Position numbers and translations under genes: made by a program. A model generated the notes under the pieces. The model had not been told where the DNA came from, made no database searches, and was given only the letters and a program-made list of their open reading frames with translations. A stretch of DNA of 64,000 nucleotides, taken from contig NC_089188.1 in NCBI RefSeq assembly GCF_947507565.1, positions 558,001-622,000 on the forward strand, in the 5' to 3' direction. Source of the stretch: Oscarella lobularis (Eukaryota; Porifera; Homoscleromorpha; Homosclerophorida; Oscarellidae). Shown here piece by piece: positions 12,501 to 21,559 of this stretch; positions within the stretch are counted from its first letter, which is position 1, and the number at the start of each line of letters is the position of its first letter.

Positions 12501-12840
12501 AGCGTCTTTCATGAGATCTATTGCCTTGAACGAGACTTCATCAACGCCACACATAATCACCTAGAGAATTGAAAATCCTAGCAAAGGGCCTTAGGAGCCT
12601 GCATATGTATGACAAAGTAAGAAATACATAGACAAGGCGATGATGCATATGGGGAGTTTTTCTGTTTTCTTTTTCGTACCTTCCATATGTAGTCAATTCC
12701 GGTCTGGAATAGATTCGACGTGACGAATTTGTGCCTCTTTGCAATCAATTTATGACTGTTCTGGTTTACCAGTTTGAACGCACTATCAAAACATCTAACG
12801 CAAAGAACAATTTTCAATAAATATCTCTATCTCGTTACGC
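9509..12840 (-). pseudogene. USP9X-like ARM/solenoid fragment A1, no peptidase domain
   Basis: Matches the middle of the deubiquitinase USP9X/FAF, transcribed right to left. In order: the helical exon with VRCLTLLREYIAQCD and GERTLLP (about 12,390-12,190); GSQLNASILRDRACELLDL with PPLHTLYHLEV (11,580-11,340); the exon with LPSIHSDLLLRQIVNWIG (about 10,940); CDQLFLMVTRCFTT (10,330-10,270); LLEGRLKIAKELLQFQ (about 9,900); and STQLAAYDLLVVLC (about 9,620). In full-length USP9X the C19 catalytic domain starts right after this point, but no Cys-box sequence follows. A C6 run at 9799-9804 lies where the frame switches before a segment matching ENLVQDLVEEFLCPAS. The right end breaks at 12,840 against the CARD-helicase fragment. 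Best read as a truncated copy. Confidence 0.75.
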
Positions 12841-12849
12841 AACCAGTTG

Positions 12850-14270
12850 CTCAACACCCTGTGCTTTACTGACCTTGCAATTCCCTTCATTATCTATCTC
12901 TTCCACTTTCAGGTAGACACCTATTAATTTCGAGGCGGCCTTTCATGAAACGACGCCCATTCCCGAATCTAAAACCGCTTCAAAGTCAAAACAATAGTCT
13001 GAACTGCCATCATCTTCACCGAGAGCAATTACGTCAGTATCGAAATCACGCATTTGTGAACGAAGATTTGTACCAGCAAACAAGCCAAAAATTCGGCCAC
13101 CTTTGTTAGTTTCCTCATCATATTCGGATAAACGAACATTTTGTCCTGAAACTGATTCGGATCCGTCAATATAAACCAGGCTTTCAACAGAAGATGCCAC
13201 TACATTGTTACTTCCTTTCTGAACACCTACACAACACTCGCCATTTATAGTTGAGAGGCGAACGGCACAGCCTTTCTGAAACTGCTCTAAAATCAATTCT
13301 GCCCAATGAACGACATGTACTTCCTTTCTCGTTTTAGAGCCAATATCTTGATAATATACTTGAGGAATCCGAGAATTGATTGTGAGTAAATTAAACGGCG
13401 TCGCCGATACTTGAAGAACGACAACGTCCTTATGTTTGCCCCAGGTATTAACAAACTCATTGAAAGCTTTTTGGGTTTTTTTCGCCGCAAGATTGCCGTC
13501 CTCAACCTCTTTAGCTTTGACGGTACCCCAGTGGCTTTCATCAGCTATAACAAGAAAAAGAGTTCTACCTGAGTCTGATTTCTCTCTCTCAGCTTCCATC
13601 ACTTTATCACGAAACTCCTTCACTGAGTCTTTTTCCTCATCGGCAAGTTGATACTTTAAAATTCGCTTTTTACCATAACGTCTTCTATCCTCTTCATTAA
13701 GAGAAAGAGGAACAATTCCAGCTTTAGGAAGAAGTAGACGTTCAAGCGTTTGATTCCGTAAAGAATTAAATTTTGCCGTGAAAATAAGGAAATCGAATTT
13801 GCTATAGACATCAGATATGTTTTTCATACTATTGTAATGGGCTTTCAGAATTCTTTTTAGCCGGCCAAACAACACGCCTGCCATAAGCTTCTGGTCAGGG
13901 TAGTAAATAGGTTGACTCTAATAAGTTAAGCTGTGAGATACGAGATGGAGAAATGTCCATTTTCTTACTCCAAGAACTCTCTCCTCCGAAGAGAGTAGGA
14001 TGACGTAAGCATTTTCACAGCCTGGCGTATTCTCTAAAATCCTTCGAAAGACAAGGTAATCCTCCTTTCGGCGGCTCACGAGAGACCGTAGGAGTTTGCG
14101 GCTCTTCTCTGCAGGAGTAAGGCATCGTTTTATGTCTTCACATTCAGCTTTAGTAATCAATTTTTCAACCAAAAGTTCGTCAAGAATGAGAGAAGGAATT
14201 AAAGCTTCAGAAAGTTCGTCAAAAACATGACCAGGAAGGACCACTTCATCCCAAGGGTAAGAAATATCTG
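12850..14270 (-). CDS. CARD + N-terminal half of GREB1-like helicase, partial gene copy
   Basis: Close copy of the 5' part of the main gene at 49-54.2 kb. Exon 1 (14,244-13,969, 92 codons) is a CARD. A 78-nt intron (13,891-13,968; GTAAGA...CCAG) joins VLG to KLMAGVLFGRLKR in phase 0. Exon 2 carries a helicase motif II-like IADESHWG and motif III-like VLQVSATPFNLL, and reaches a TGA at 12,943-12,945. Homology continues past the TGA and stops abruptly near 12,845 in GVEQL, where USP9X-derived sequence begins. Relative to the main copy, the CARD differs at roughly one residue in ten and exon 2 has an in-frame 3-nt indel, so the frame has been preserved. If expressed it would give a CARD plus half-helicase protein of about 407 residues, a possible decoy. 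Expression is unproven. Confidence 0.7.
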
Positions 14271-14274
14271 AATA

Positions 14275-14735
14275 ACGTCTATGTATGAGTCACGAGTACT
14301 AAGATTTCGTACGAGACAAACCGCAGCCTGTTGCCATATAGAAACGGATAAAGAGTCGTATGGAGAAGTAGATCAACGGCAACGCCCTTATTGCAACGAG
14401 CATGCGCTTTTCACAGGTTTCATTTTCATCATTCGACCATGGCGTGGGATGCCACTTCAAATTAAGTTCATCGTTCTGCATTAGTACTTCTCCCTCACTC
14501 TGAAACGCTTTATAAACCGTATGAGTACTTACGTACAATTGGGGCGTAAAGTCGCTTTTCTTCGTTGCACTTAATTTTTATTTGAAATCGCGAAAGATCG
14601 AGCGTACATCGTGCGAACTTCAGCGGCGAGGTGCGAAAGCGCGTTTGGTGAAACAGCTGATCGATTGATGAACGACCAATAGGATCGCAGGAACGAGTTT
14701 GGCGCGTGCCATTGATGTAAAGAAGCCGTACCCTC
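14275..14735. repeat. Repeat block E, copy 1
   Basis: Near-identical to 62,106-62,590, starting at CGTCTATGTATGAGTCACGAG and ending in the GCCGTACCCTCCAT region. In both places it joins directly to the same USP9X-like exon, so E plus the USP9X piece moved or was duplicated as a unit. The left junction abuts the 5' end of the CARD-helicase copy. Confidence 0.85.
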
Positions 14736-14739
14736 CATG

Positions 14740-15621
14740 GGTAGTCAATTCCCCTGATGAATAGATTCGACGTGACGAATTAGTGCCCCCTTGCGATTAA
14801 TTTCTGACATGTCCGGTTAACCAGTTTGAACGCACGATCATAATATCTAACGAAAAAACAACTGTCAATAAATTTCTTTATCTCGCCAAGCCACGGACTT
14901 CATCAGTCAACAGAGCGAGATCTAAATTCATCACGTGATCTTCAAAGATCTGCATCCAAATCGGGATCTTCTTCCATAACCTTAGGACGATCATTCATGA
15001 AGACTGACAACCAAGGAAAACGACAAAAAAGACAAGCAAACCTTTGAGAACCATTTGAAACGGGCCTCCCTATCGTAGGGAAACACGGCTTTCCTAGCCA
15101 AACAAGTCCAAATCTAAAAAGGACTTGAACGCAAAGTTTTCTCAATTTATACAATTATTACATTGATTGCGTGGTTTACAGAAAGATACAGCTTCCCATC
15201 TTTGAATAAAGAATTTACTGAAAGAAGCCAGGAAACATTTTTTTTCTGCGCCTGCCTGAGAAACGTCAGTCACCTGATGTTCGTCATATATTCTACCGTC
15301 GAGCACTACGTTCTCAGAAGTTGCGCTAAGAATTACTGCAGCATGAAAAAGAAATTTTCGCTTACTTCAAATTTTCAAATACTCGACCTCACCTGCGACA
15401 TAAATCATGCAGCATTCCAAATTGGTGATCAGTAGTTCAATCAGACTTGATCGGGCGGGTAAAAGCTGAATCACGTCGTGCCTATAGTAGCAACTTGATA
15501 GAAAGGTCAGTGGACGAGCTATGAGGTGCCTAATCCCCGTCATCATCAATTTGCACATAAATAAAAAGAAATTTTCCTGACACCTCGATATACATGTTGA
15601 AAATATTTCGCATCATATCCA
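14740..15621 (-). pseudogene. USP9X-like fragment A2
   Basis: Second partial copy. Its left end repeats the exon also present at 12,690-12,840 in A1 (GTAGTCAATTCC...AGATTCGACGTGACG), so A1 and A2 overlap and are not one broken gene. Continuing upstream on the minus strand it includes EEDPDLDADL (USP9X has a matching EPDLDPD motif) near 14,950, and YRHDVIQLL near 15,475. It breaks at 15,621, where repeat R begins. No catalytic domain. Confidence 0.7.
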
Positions 15622-16060
15622 AGATCAAGTCGAAAATCTACGATGAAATTGAAGTCATGCTGAATACACTAAAGCACAGCTTACTGCTGCCCGTCGAGCT
15701 ACTCTCTGGCATTCAATGCCTTGGGAAACCATTTGTGTATAAGAAATTTAGTGTCAAGGCTTTCCTGACATCGTTTCTTACGCTTTGTCGCCCCATTTTG
15801 CGCCATTGCGTTATATAAACAAGTTGAAAAGCTATCTAGCAATGAGAGAATCACATGAAAGAGGCGCGCTTTGAAGACAGAAGCTATCTGACCAGCCAAT
15901 GACAGGGAAAAGTCGAATACATTCTGTCGACCTCCATCTTGAATCTTAGCGGGAGTTAGCGCGCTCGTCTCGATTCTCTTCTCTCGACTGTTCGATTTTG
16001 ATGCATTCTGGGCGATCGATTACGTCTTCGTGACCAAAGATAGATTGAAATGGACTGAAA
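15621..16060 (+). repeat. Dispersed repeat R
   Basis: Contains AGCTTACTGCTGCCCGTCGAGC and a downstream GATTCTCTTCTCTCGACTGTTCG segment. The same sequence lies inverted at 39,740-40,215, with fragments at 6,603-6,790 and 25,780-25,870. A shared frame reads HSLLLPVELLSGIQ here and HRLLLPVELLSSIQ at 40.1 kb, suggesting descent from a coding element. No transposase or RT motif is seen. Confidence 0.7.
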
Positions 16061-16179
16061 TCGTTGCTCAAACCCCTCGGACAGTGCGTCCACGCATTGG
16101 AAGCGAAACCACGGCGAAACGCAGGTGAGCGAACGCGTTTCTCTTTATTCCCACAAGCAAATTCAACGTACATTTACTC

Positions 16180-16505
16180 GTTGTATCGACTGCGACTTCC
16201 AAAAATCAAATTTCGCGAAGCTACAGCTCGATATCGTGAATCCTCTATTTCGCTAAGATTCGATCGAGTTCGCCGCTTTATTTTCGAAAAGCGAACTCGA
16301 TCGAATGCGTTTGAACGTTTTTAGTCGCGCTTTGTCGCGTTTTCTTCTCGTTTTCGTCGCGTTTCGTCAACGTGAACGAAAACGTAGCCGTCACATCCGG
16401 CTATACCATGCACTCGTGCACGTGGTTCGTCTCTTGTTTCCCTCCTTCTTTTGGGACAAACGCTGCAGGCGCGTGATCACTCCAATTATTACCATTTTTG
16501 GTTTC
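16180..16505 (+). repeat. Dispersed repeat P upstream of the CARD-Kelch gene
   Basis: Roughly 80% similar to the reverse complement of 24,590-24,850. Shared runs include GAAGCTACAGCTCGATAT, CGAACTCGATCGAA, CACATCCGGCTATA and CTCCAATTATTACCATTTTTG. It sits about 200 bp upstream of the CARD-Kelch start codon and may supply promoter sequence; that role is inference. Confidence 0.7.
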
Positions 16506-16698
16506 GCGTAGAGGTGCCAAAACAACGCTGTCTCTCGTGACATCGTTGCGGTTAATTACGCACACCCATCATCCAATCAGCAAAGAGTCCGCGTCATCGT
16601 TCGTGCACGAGCTACATAAAGTCACCCCGTCCCCAAAGTCCCCACTTTTGTTTATCTCGCTTTGACATCGCTTCGTTCGTTCTTCTGCTCTCTTTGAA

Positions 16699-18039
16699 AT
16701 GGATCAGAGATGGAAAACGCGTGTGCATTCGATTCTACATGATCTGATTGAAATTCTGATGCCTCTCACTTTCCTCAGTCGTCTTCTCGCCGAAGAACTC
16801 ATCACTGCTCAAGAATATGAACGGCTCTCTCTTGATTCCATTGATGACCAGAAAAGATCGGGTACACTTCTTGTTTCGATTTTGCCGAAAAGAGGCCCCA
16901 CTTCGTTTGACCGATTTTTGAATGTTTTGAGAAAAACTAAAGGACAGGAACACGTCGCACAGATGATTGAGGAAAATGAACGCTATGACTCTACGGGACT
17001 TTCTTTGAAAAGTGAAGAAAAAATCAAGGAATTGGAAAGAGAATTAAAGAAAGAGAGAGAAGAGAAAAACAAGGAGATAAAAGAGAAAGAAGAGACGAAA
17101 AAGGAATTGAAGAAAGAGAAACGAGAGAAAATGAAGGAGAGAGTGACAAACATCAGTCTAAGAACTAAGGTGGACGTGATTTTGTCTTAAAGAAATCGAT
17201 TTAAGGGTTTTTTAATTAGTTACATTTAGATTGGACCTTCGATGAGAAGTCCACATCTCAAATGGGAGACAAGCATACCAAACATGCCTATTGATTGTGC
17301 GCCATATGGACGTGTGGCTGAAATCAATGGGATGCTACATGTTGGTCAAGGGAAAAGAATGTTTCAGTTGAAGAAGGGAGCGTGGGAGGGAGAGAAGCAT
17401 CGTCTGCCGGGTATTCAATTCATATGGAGTGTATTTGAATGTGAAGGAAAAGGATATGTCATGGATATCAGTGACAGGTATCGATGCGCGAGGATTTATG
17501 AATGGAAAAGTGAAAAGAGAGATTTGGAATTATTAACTAAAATACCACGTGAACATCAGCTCGCTGGGAGATCAGTAATTGGCCACAATGGAAAAATTTA
17601 TCTTGTGGGAGGGTGGAGGAGTGATCGAGTAGATTGTTTTAATAAGGAAAAATGGGGGCCAATAAAGAAAATGAAGAATATACGGTGGGAGTGTTCATTG
17701 GCTGTGATTGATGATAAAATGTTTGTTGGAGGAGGGGGATGGGGAATGGGGAATTCAGTTGAATGTTTTTCAATGCAAAAACAAGAGTGGATTGATGTCA
17801 AGCCAACTACAAAGAATTGGTGCGAATTGGCATCATGGAATGGAAAACTCGTCGCAACAGGAGGAAGGGGAAGTAGCAAATGTGTTGAAATGTATGATGA
17901 ATTGTCTGGGGATTGGCTTCCATTGCCATCAATGAATGAGGGAAGGTACGCACATGGTACATGCACAACAAAAGAAAATCAATTAATAGTAGTGGGAGGA
18001 TCGGATGCTCTAAACTCAGTTGAATGCTTAAAAATATAA
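16699..18039 (+). CDS. CARD - coiled coil - Kelch protein (two exons)
   Basis: Exon 1 is 16,699-17,169 and exon 2 is 17,230-18,039, separated by a 60-nt intron (GTGGAC...TTTAG) in phase 0, giving 426 residues. Residues about 10-90 are a CARD (LSRLLAEELITAQEYERLSL, RSGTLLVSILPKRG, FDRFLNVLRKTKGQEHV). Residues about 100-150 are a highly charged coiled coil (KELERELKKEREEKNKEIK). Exon 2 encodes Kelch blades with GG-motifs (NGKIYLVGG, DKMFVGGG, NGKLVATGG, NQLIVVGG). CARDs pair homotypically in inflammasome- or apoptosome-type complexes; the propeller would bind a ligand or substrate, and the coiled coil would oligomerise. CARD fused to Kelch is an unusual arrangement. The ATG is the first in frame, and the gene appears intact. 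A broken tandem copy follows at 19.3 kb. Confidence 0.88.
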
Positions 18040-19330
18040 ATTTGTTTTCGGGTCCCAATAAAAATCTGTCGAATGCTCACCGTTCAATTCCGAGTCTCTC
18101 TAACGATAAAAAAAAGACGTACACTTCCACGTCGCTTCAGATGACTTTCTCAGGTTCTTTTTACATGCTCTATAAGATAAATCGCCGGCGAAAGAAAAAA
18201 ATTATAATTTCTCGGACGAGGAGAAACTCGAATACTGGGCATACGTATACCTTGGCTGAATTCCCGTTCACAAGCTAACAAAAATTCATATACTTCACTT
18301 TCCTGTCTTTCTAAGAAGAACTTTTTTCAGAAAATTTGATTTTTTGAATCGAAGCGATCTCTGCTTATTTCGTTGTCAATTCGACGTAATTTGACGCTCC
18401 GATGGAGAAAACGGCGTTAGGAAACCCTTACACAAAACGAATCAGGCTCACACGAGCAAACTTTACCTTCTAGCAGTCCGCAACAGCTCCATAGCTGAAA
18501 CGAAACTCTTCCACTGTTTCCCCGTGAAGCAATGTTAGAGTCACTCACACTGCTTTCAATTTAGTTTTGCGACACCTCTTTATGCAGGATCGTGCTCACG
18601 ATCCTCTCGTCTCTAACGCTACGTCTACATAACATTCTCTAAAAGAAACCAGAATTTCAATATGTGACGAAAGAAAAAAACAATAGAGAAAATTTTTTCC
18701 GTTTGTGACCGAGAGCCGACGGTCAAACTGAAGTAAAAATGTTATTAATAATTACGATTACCAGTGGAGAGAACGTTTTAAAAATTGTCAAGAAAACACA
18801 TCTTTTGTCAAATGTTGCTTGAATGGCCCTTGGATTGAAATCGGAAGAGCTCATCTGGCAAAGGAGCTCGTGCACATGTGACCTAGCCTGCAACAAAATA
18901 ATATTAGCATCTCAATTTATTATATCAAACGAATGCTCTCTACTTTGTCTTTGTTTTCTTGTCGATGAATAGCACTCATCTACCATAGTTAACGTTTGCT
19001 CAATAATAAAACATGCATATAATGGTAATGTCAATTTTACAAAAGTGAAATCAAATGGAGAACATGAATTAACTTTGACCTTGATCAAAAAATCGCGACG
19101 ACCAATCTAAGACTCAAATGAAATGAAAAAAAAAGATTTCGTTACGATTGACCTGACGAAACAATAAAATTGACCTCCAAAAACATAATATTTTCCTGTG
19201 TGTACAAATGTTGATCTCGTGCCCTCGAAAGGGGACTCCCCGAACCAACTCGATCCCATTCTCATTTAGTGCGCAATTCCCCGCGCATCTGTCCATTGCT
19301 GCGCTCGCCGCAAAAGAGAGAAGAGAGAAG
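18040..19330. other. Spacer between tandem CARD-Kelch copies
   Basis: AT-rich, with only short ORFs. No repeat or exon recognised. Confidence 0.5.
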
Positions 19331-19338
19331 CGCCTGCG

Positions 19339-20718
19339 ATGGACAAACGTTTGATGGAGAAATCGCGTCCACGACACGACGATCTTCCGTCGATCGTCGA
19401 AGTGTTCGATCCCATGTCCGTTCTAGATCGTCTTCTCGCCGAGCGACTCGTCTCTCGAGAGCAATACGCAATCAGTGGCGTATCTAGGATTTTCTGTTGG
19501 TCGGGACAGAATGCGGGGGTCCGGGGGCAGAGCCCCAGAAAAATTTTGAGTGGGCGGGGTCATTACGTTGATTTTTCTTTACAGAAATACTCTACACGAA
19601 TCATTGCAAAAGCATTTTTTCTTACTAACCCTAACCCTAAGAAACTACACTAACTAGTAAACCAATCAATTTCTCTCTTACAAAGAAAAGGAAAACAAGT
19701 TTTTTTGGTAGGGCCACAGAAATTTTGGTAGGGCCTGGCCCGACCTGGCCCACCCTTAGCGACGCCACTGTACGCAATGCTGCGCGATTCGTCCAAGACG
19801 AACGAAGACAAATCGCGCATGCTCCTTGTCGACATTTTGCCGCGAAAAGGTGATCGAGACGGCCTTCGACGAGTTTGTCGACATTCTACGAGAAACGGAA
19901 CGACAAGAGCATGTTGTGCGGCAGTTATTGGAGCCAGAAAAGAGAACTACTACTCGGGAATGTGCTTAATTCGATGTGATCTGACTCAACAGATTCTATT
20001 TGTAGAACATGAAAGTGATAGACTTGCGATTGAGAAAGTGAAAAAATTGAAGGGAGATCTTTGCTCGCGCCGAAATGACTGTTCTCGGATTGAGAACTAA
20101 GGTTATTGAATTGGGTTGATAGAAATGTGATTGACAGTTACATATACTTAGATTGGACCTTCGATGGGAAATCCCAGTCTCAAATGGGAAACAAACGAAC
20201 CAAATCTGCCCATTGATTGTTGTTATCCATGTGGACGTGTAACTGAAATCAATGGAATTCTACATGTTGGTTGGGAGGACAGAATGCTTCAGTTTAAGAA
20301 GGGAGCATGGGAGGGAGAGAAGCATCATTTGCCGGGGATTCAAATAATATGGAGTGTCTTTGAATGTGAAGGAAAAGGATATGTCATAAATATGAATGAC
20401 ACGTATCGATGTACGAGTATTTATGAATGGAAAAGTGAAACGAGTGATTTGGATTTAATAAGTAAAATACCAGACAAATATCAACTTGATTTCAGATCAT
20501 CAATTGGACGCAATGGAAACATTTATCTTGTGGGAGGGAGAGGGAGTGATCGTGTTGATTGTTTTCATATTAATAATGGAAAATGGGAAACGATAAAGAA
20601 AATGAAGAATAAACGGCATGAGTGTTCATTGGCTGTCACTGATGATAAAATTTTTGTTGGAGGAGGAAGATGGGTAATAAGCATCGCTAAGCAATCCAAT
20701 CGAGCAGCTATTACGTAG
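19339..20718 (+). pseudogene. Broken tandem copy of the CARD-coiled coil-Kelch gene
   Basis: Same architecture as the gene at 16.7 kb, with three lesions. (1) A 298-bp hAT-type insertion at 19,473-19,770 splits the CARD between VSREQYA and MLRDSSKTNEDKSRMLLVDI. (2) A frameshift near 19,866 puts FDEFVDILRETERQEHV in another frame. (3) Kelch homology ends abruptly at about 20,675 after KIFVGGGRW, losing the last blades. The exon junction is conserved (AGAACTAAG donor at about 20,100; CTTAG/ATTGGACC acceptor at about 20,152), and Kelch exon 2 is highly similar to the intact copy (GVTEINGILHVGW-like start, GNIYLVGGRGSDRVDCF). It is not expected to yield a functional full-length protein. Confidence 0.85.
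19473..19770. mobile_element. Non-autonomous hAT-type element with 8-bp TSD
   Basis: Flanked by an exact 8-bp duplication TACGCAAT (19,465-19,472 and 19,771-19,778). Termini are CAGTGGCGTATCTAGG on the left and CCTTAGCGACGCCACTG on the right, the classic CAGTGGCG hAT-superfamily TIR. At 298 bp with no transposase it is a MITE. Excision plus loss of one TSD copy would restore the CARD reading through EQYAMLRD. Confidence 0.92.
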
Positions 20719-20719
20719 A

Positions 20720-21500
20720 TCTAAGAGGACGTTTCTAAACAGATAAATATTCACTGGTATTTTACCTTGAAAAGAAGATGAAATAAGTATGCTTACGTAA
20801 TTCAATACCATGACATTAAAAAGGGCAGAAAAGCTCCACTGTTGATTCATAAATAAAACCGTGAGCTACATCTAGCTTATGGTTATCTATCTAACTTGGC
20901 CAAGTCTTCCCGAGTTTTACCAGAGTCCAATAATGCTATACTAATTTGGAGGAGGAGTAACATCGAAATGCAGAGTTTTATGTCTATAGACTAGGTCCCT
21001 AAAGCTACGTACGTAATGGGTGAGGGGAGGGGAACAAATAGGGGTGAGGGAGTGGGAACTATACCATTAATTCGGGGCTCATCGCAAAACTTTTCGAAAT
21101 TTAGAATAGCGGTAAATTCGTTTGCTGAAGGACTCACAACGTCGTTGGTGATGTAAACCCTGCAGATCATGATTTTCTAGACTCACACCTAGATCAGGCC
21201 AGATCGATCTAGGTATGAGTTTAATTTAGGAGAAAGATCGTTCCAAACCTGTTTGTTGCTTGAATGGGAGGTCGACCAGTCAAAGAATTACCTGCATAGA
21301 AACGGCAAAAAAACATTTATACCTATAAGCAACAGAATTCCAAACGCAGCGCACAACAAATTGACAACAAACGACAAAGCCAAAGGGCTCAGTAGTAAGC
21401 GAATATTGAGCACGTTCAATAAGTCGCCCGTCTCAATAACAGCCGTCATGAACAAGAAGATTCGCTGTATTTGGAGGCCATGAATGTCCTATTGGTGGTT
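20720..21500. other. Intergenic; hairpin at about 21,181-21,221
   Basis: No gene recognised. ACTCACACCTAGATC and GATCTAGGTATGAGT form a near-perfect inverted repeat with a short loop at 21,181-21,221. An ORF at 21,253-21,483 has no recognisable product. Confidence 0.5.
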
Positions 21501-21559
21501 TCAATATATCTCTGCTAGCACTTCTGTTCATTAAAAAGCGACGCTAACAAATTTTTACA

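Noticed and set aside
19622-19640. Telomere-like CCCTAA units
   Set aside because: Only two units, inside the hAT-type insertion; too short to indicate a telomeric insertion.
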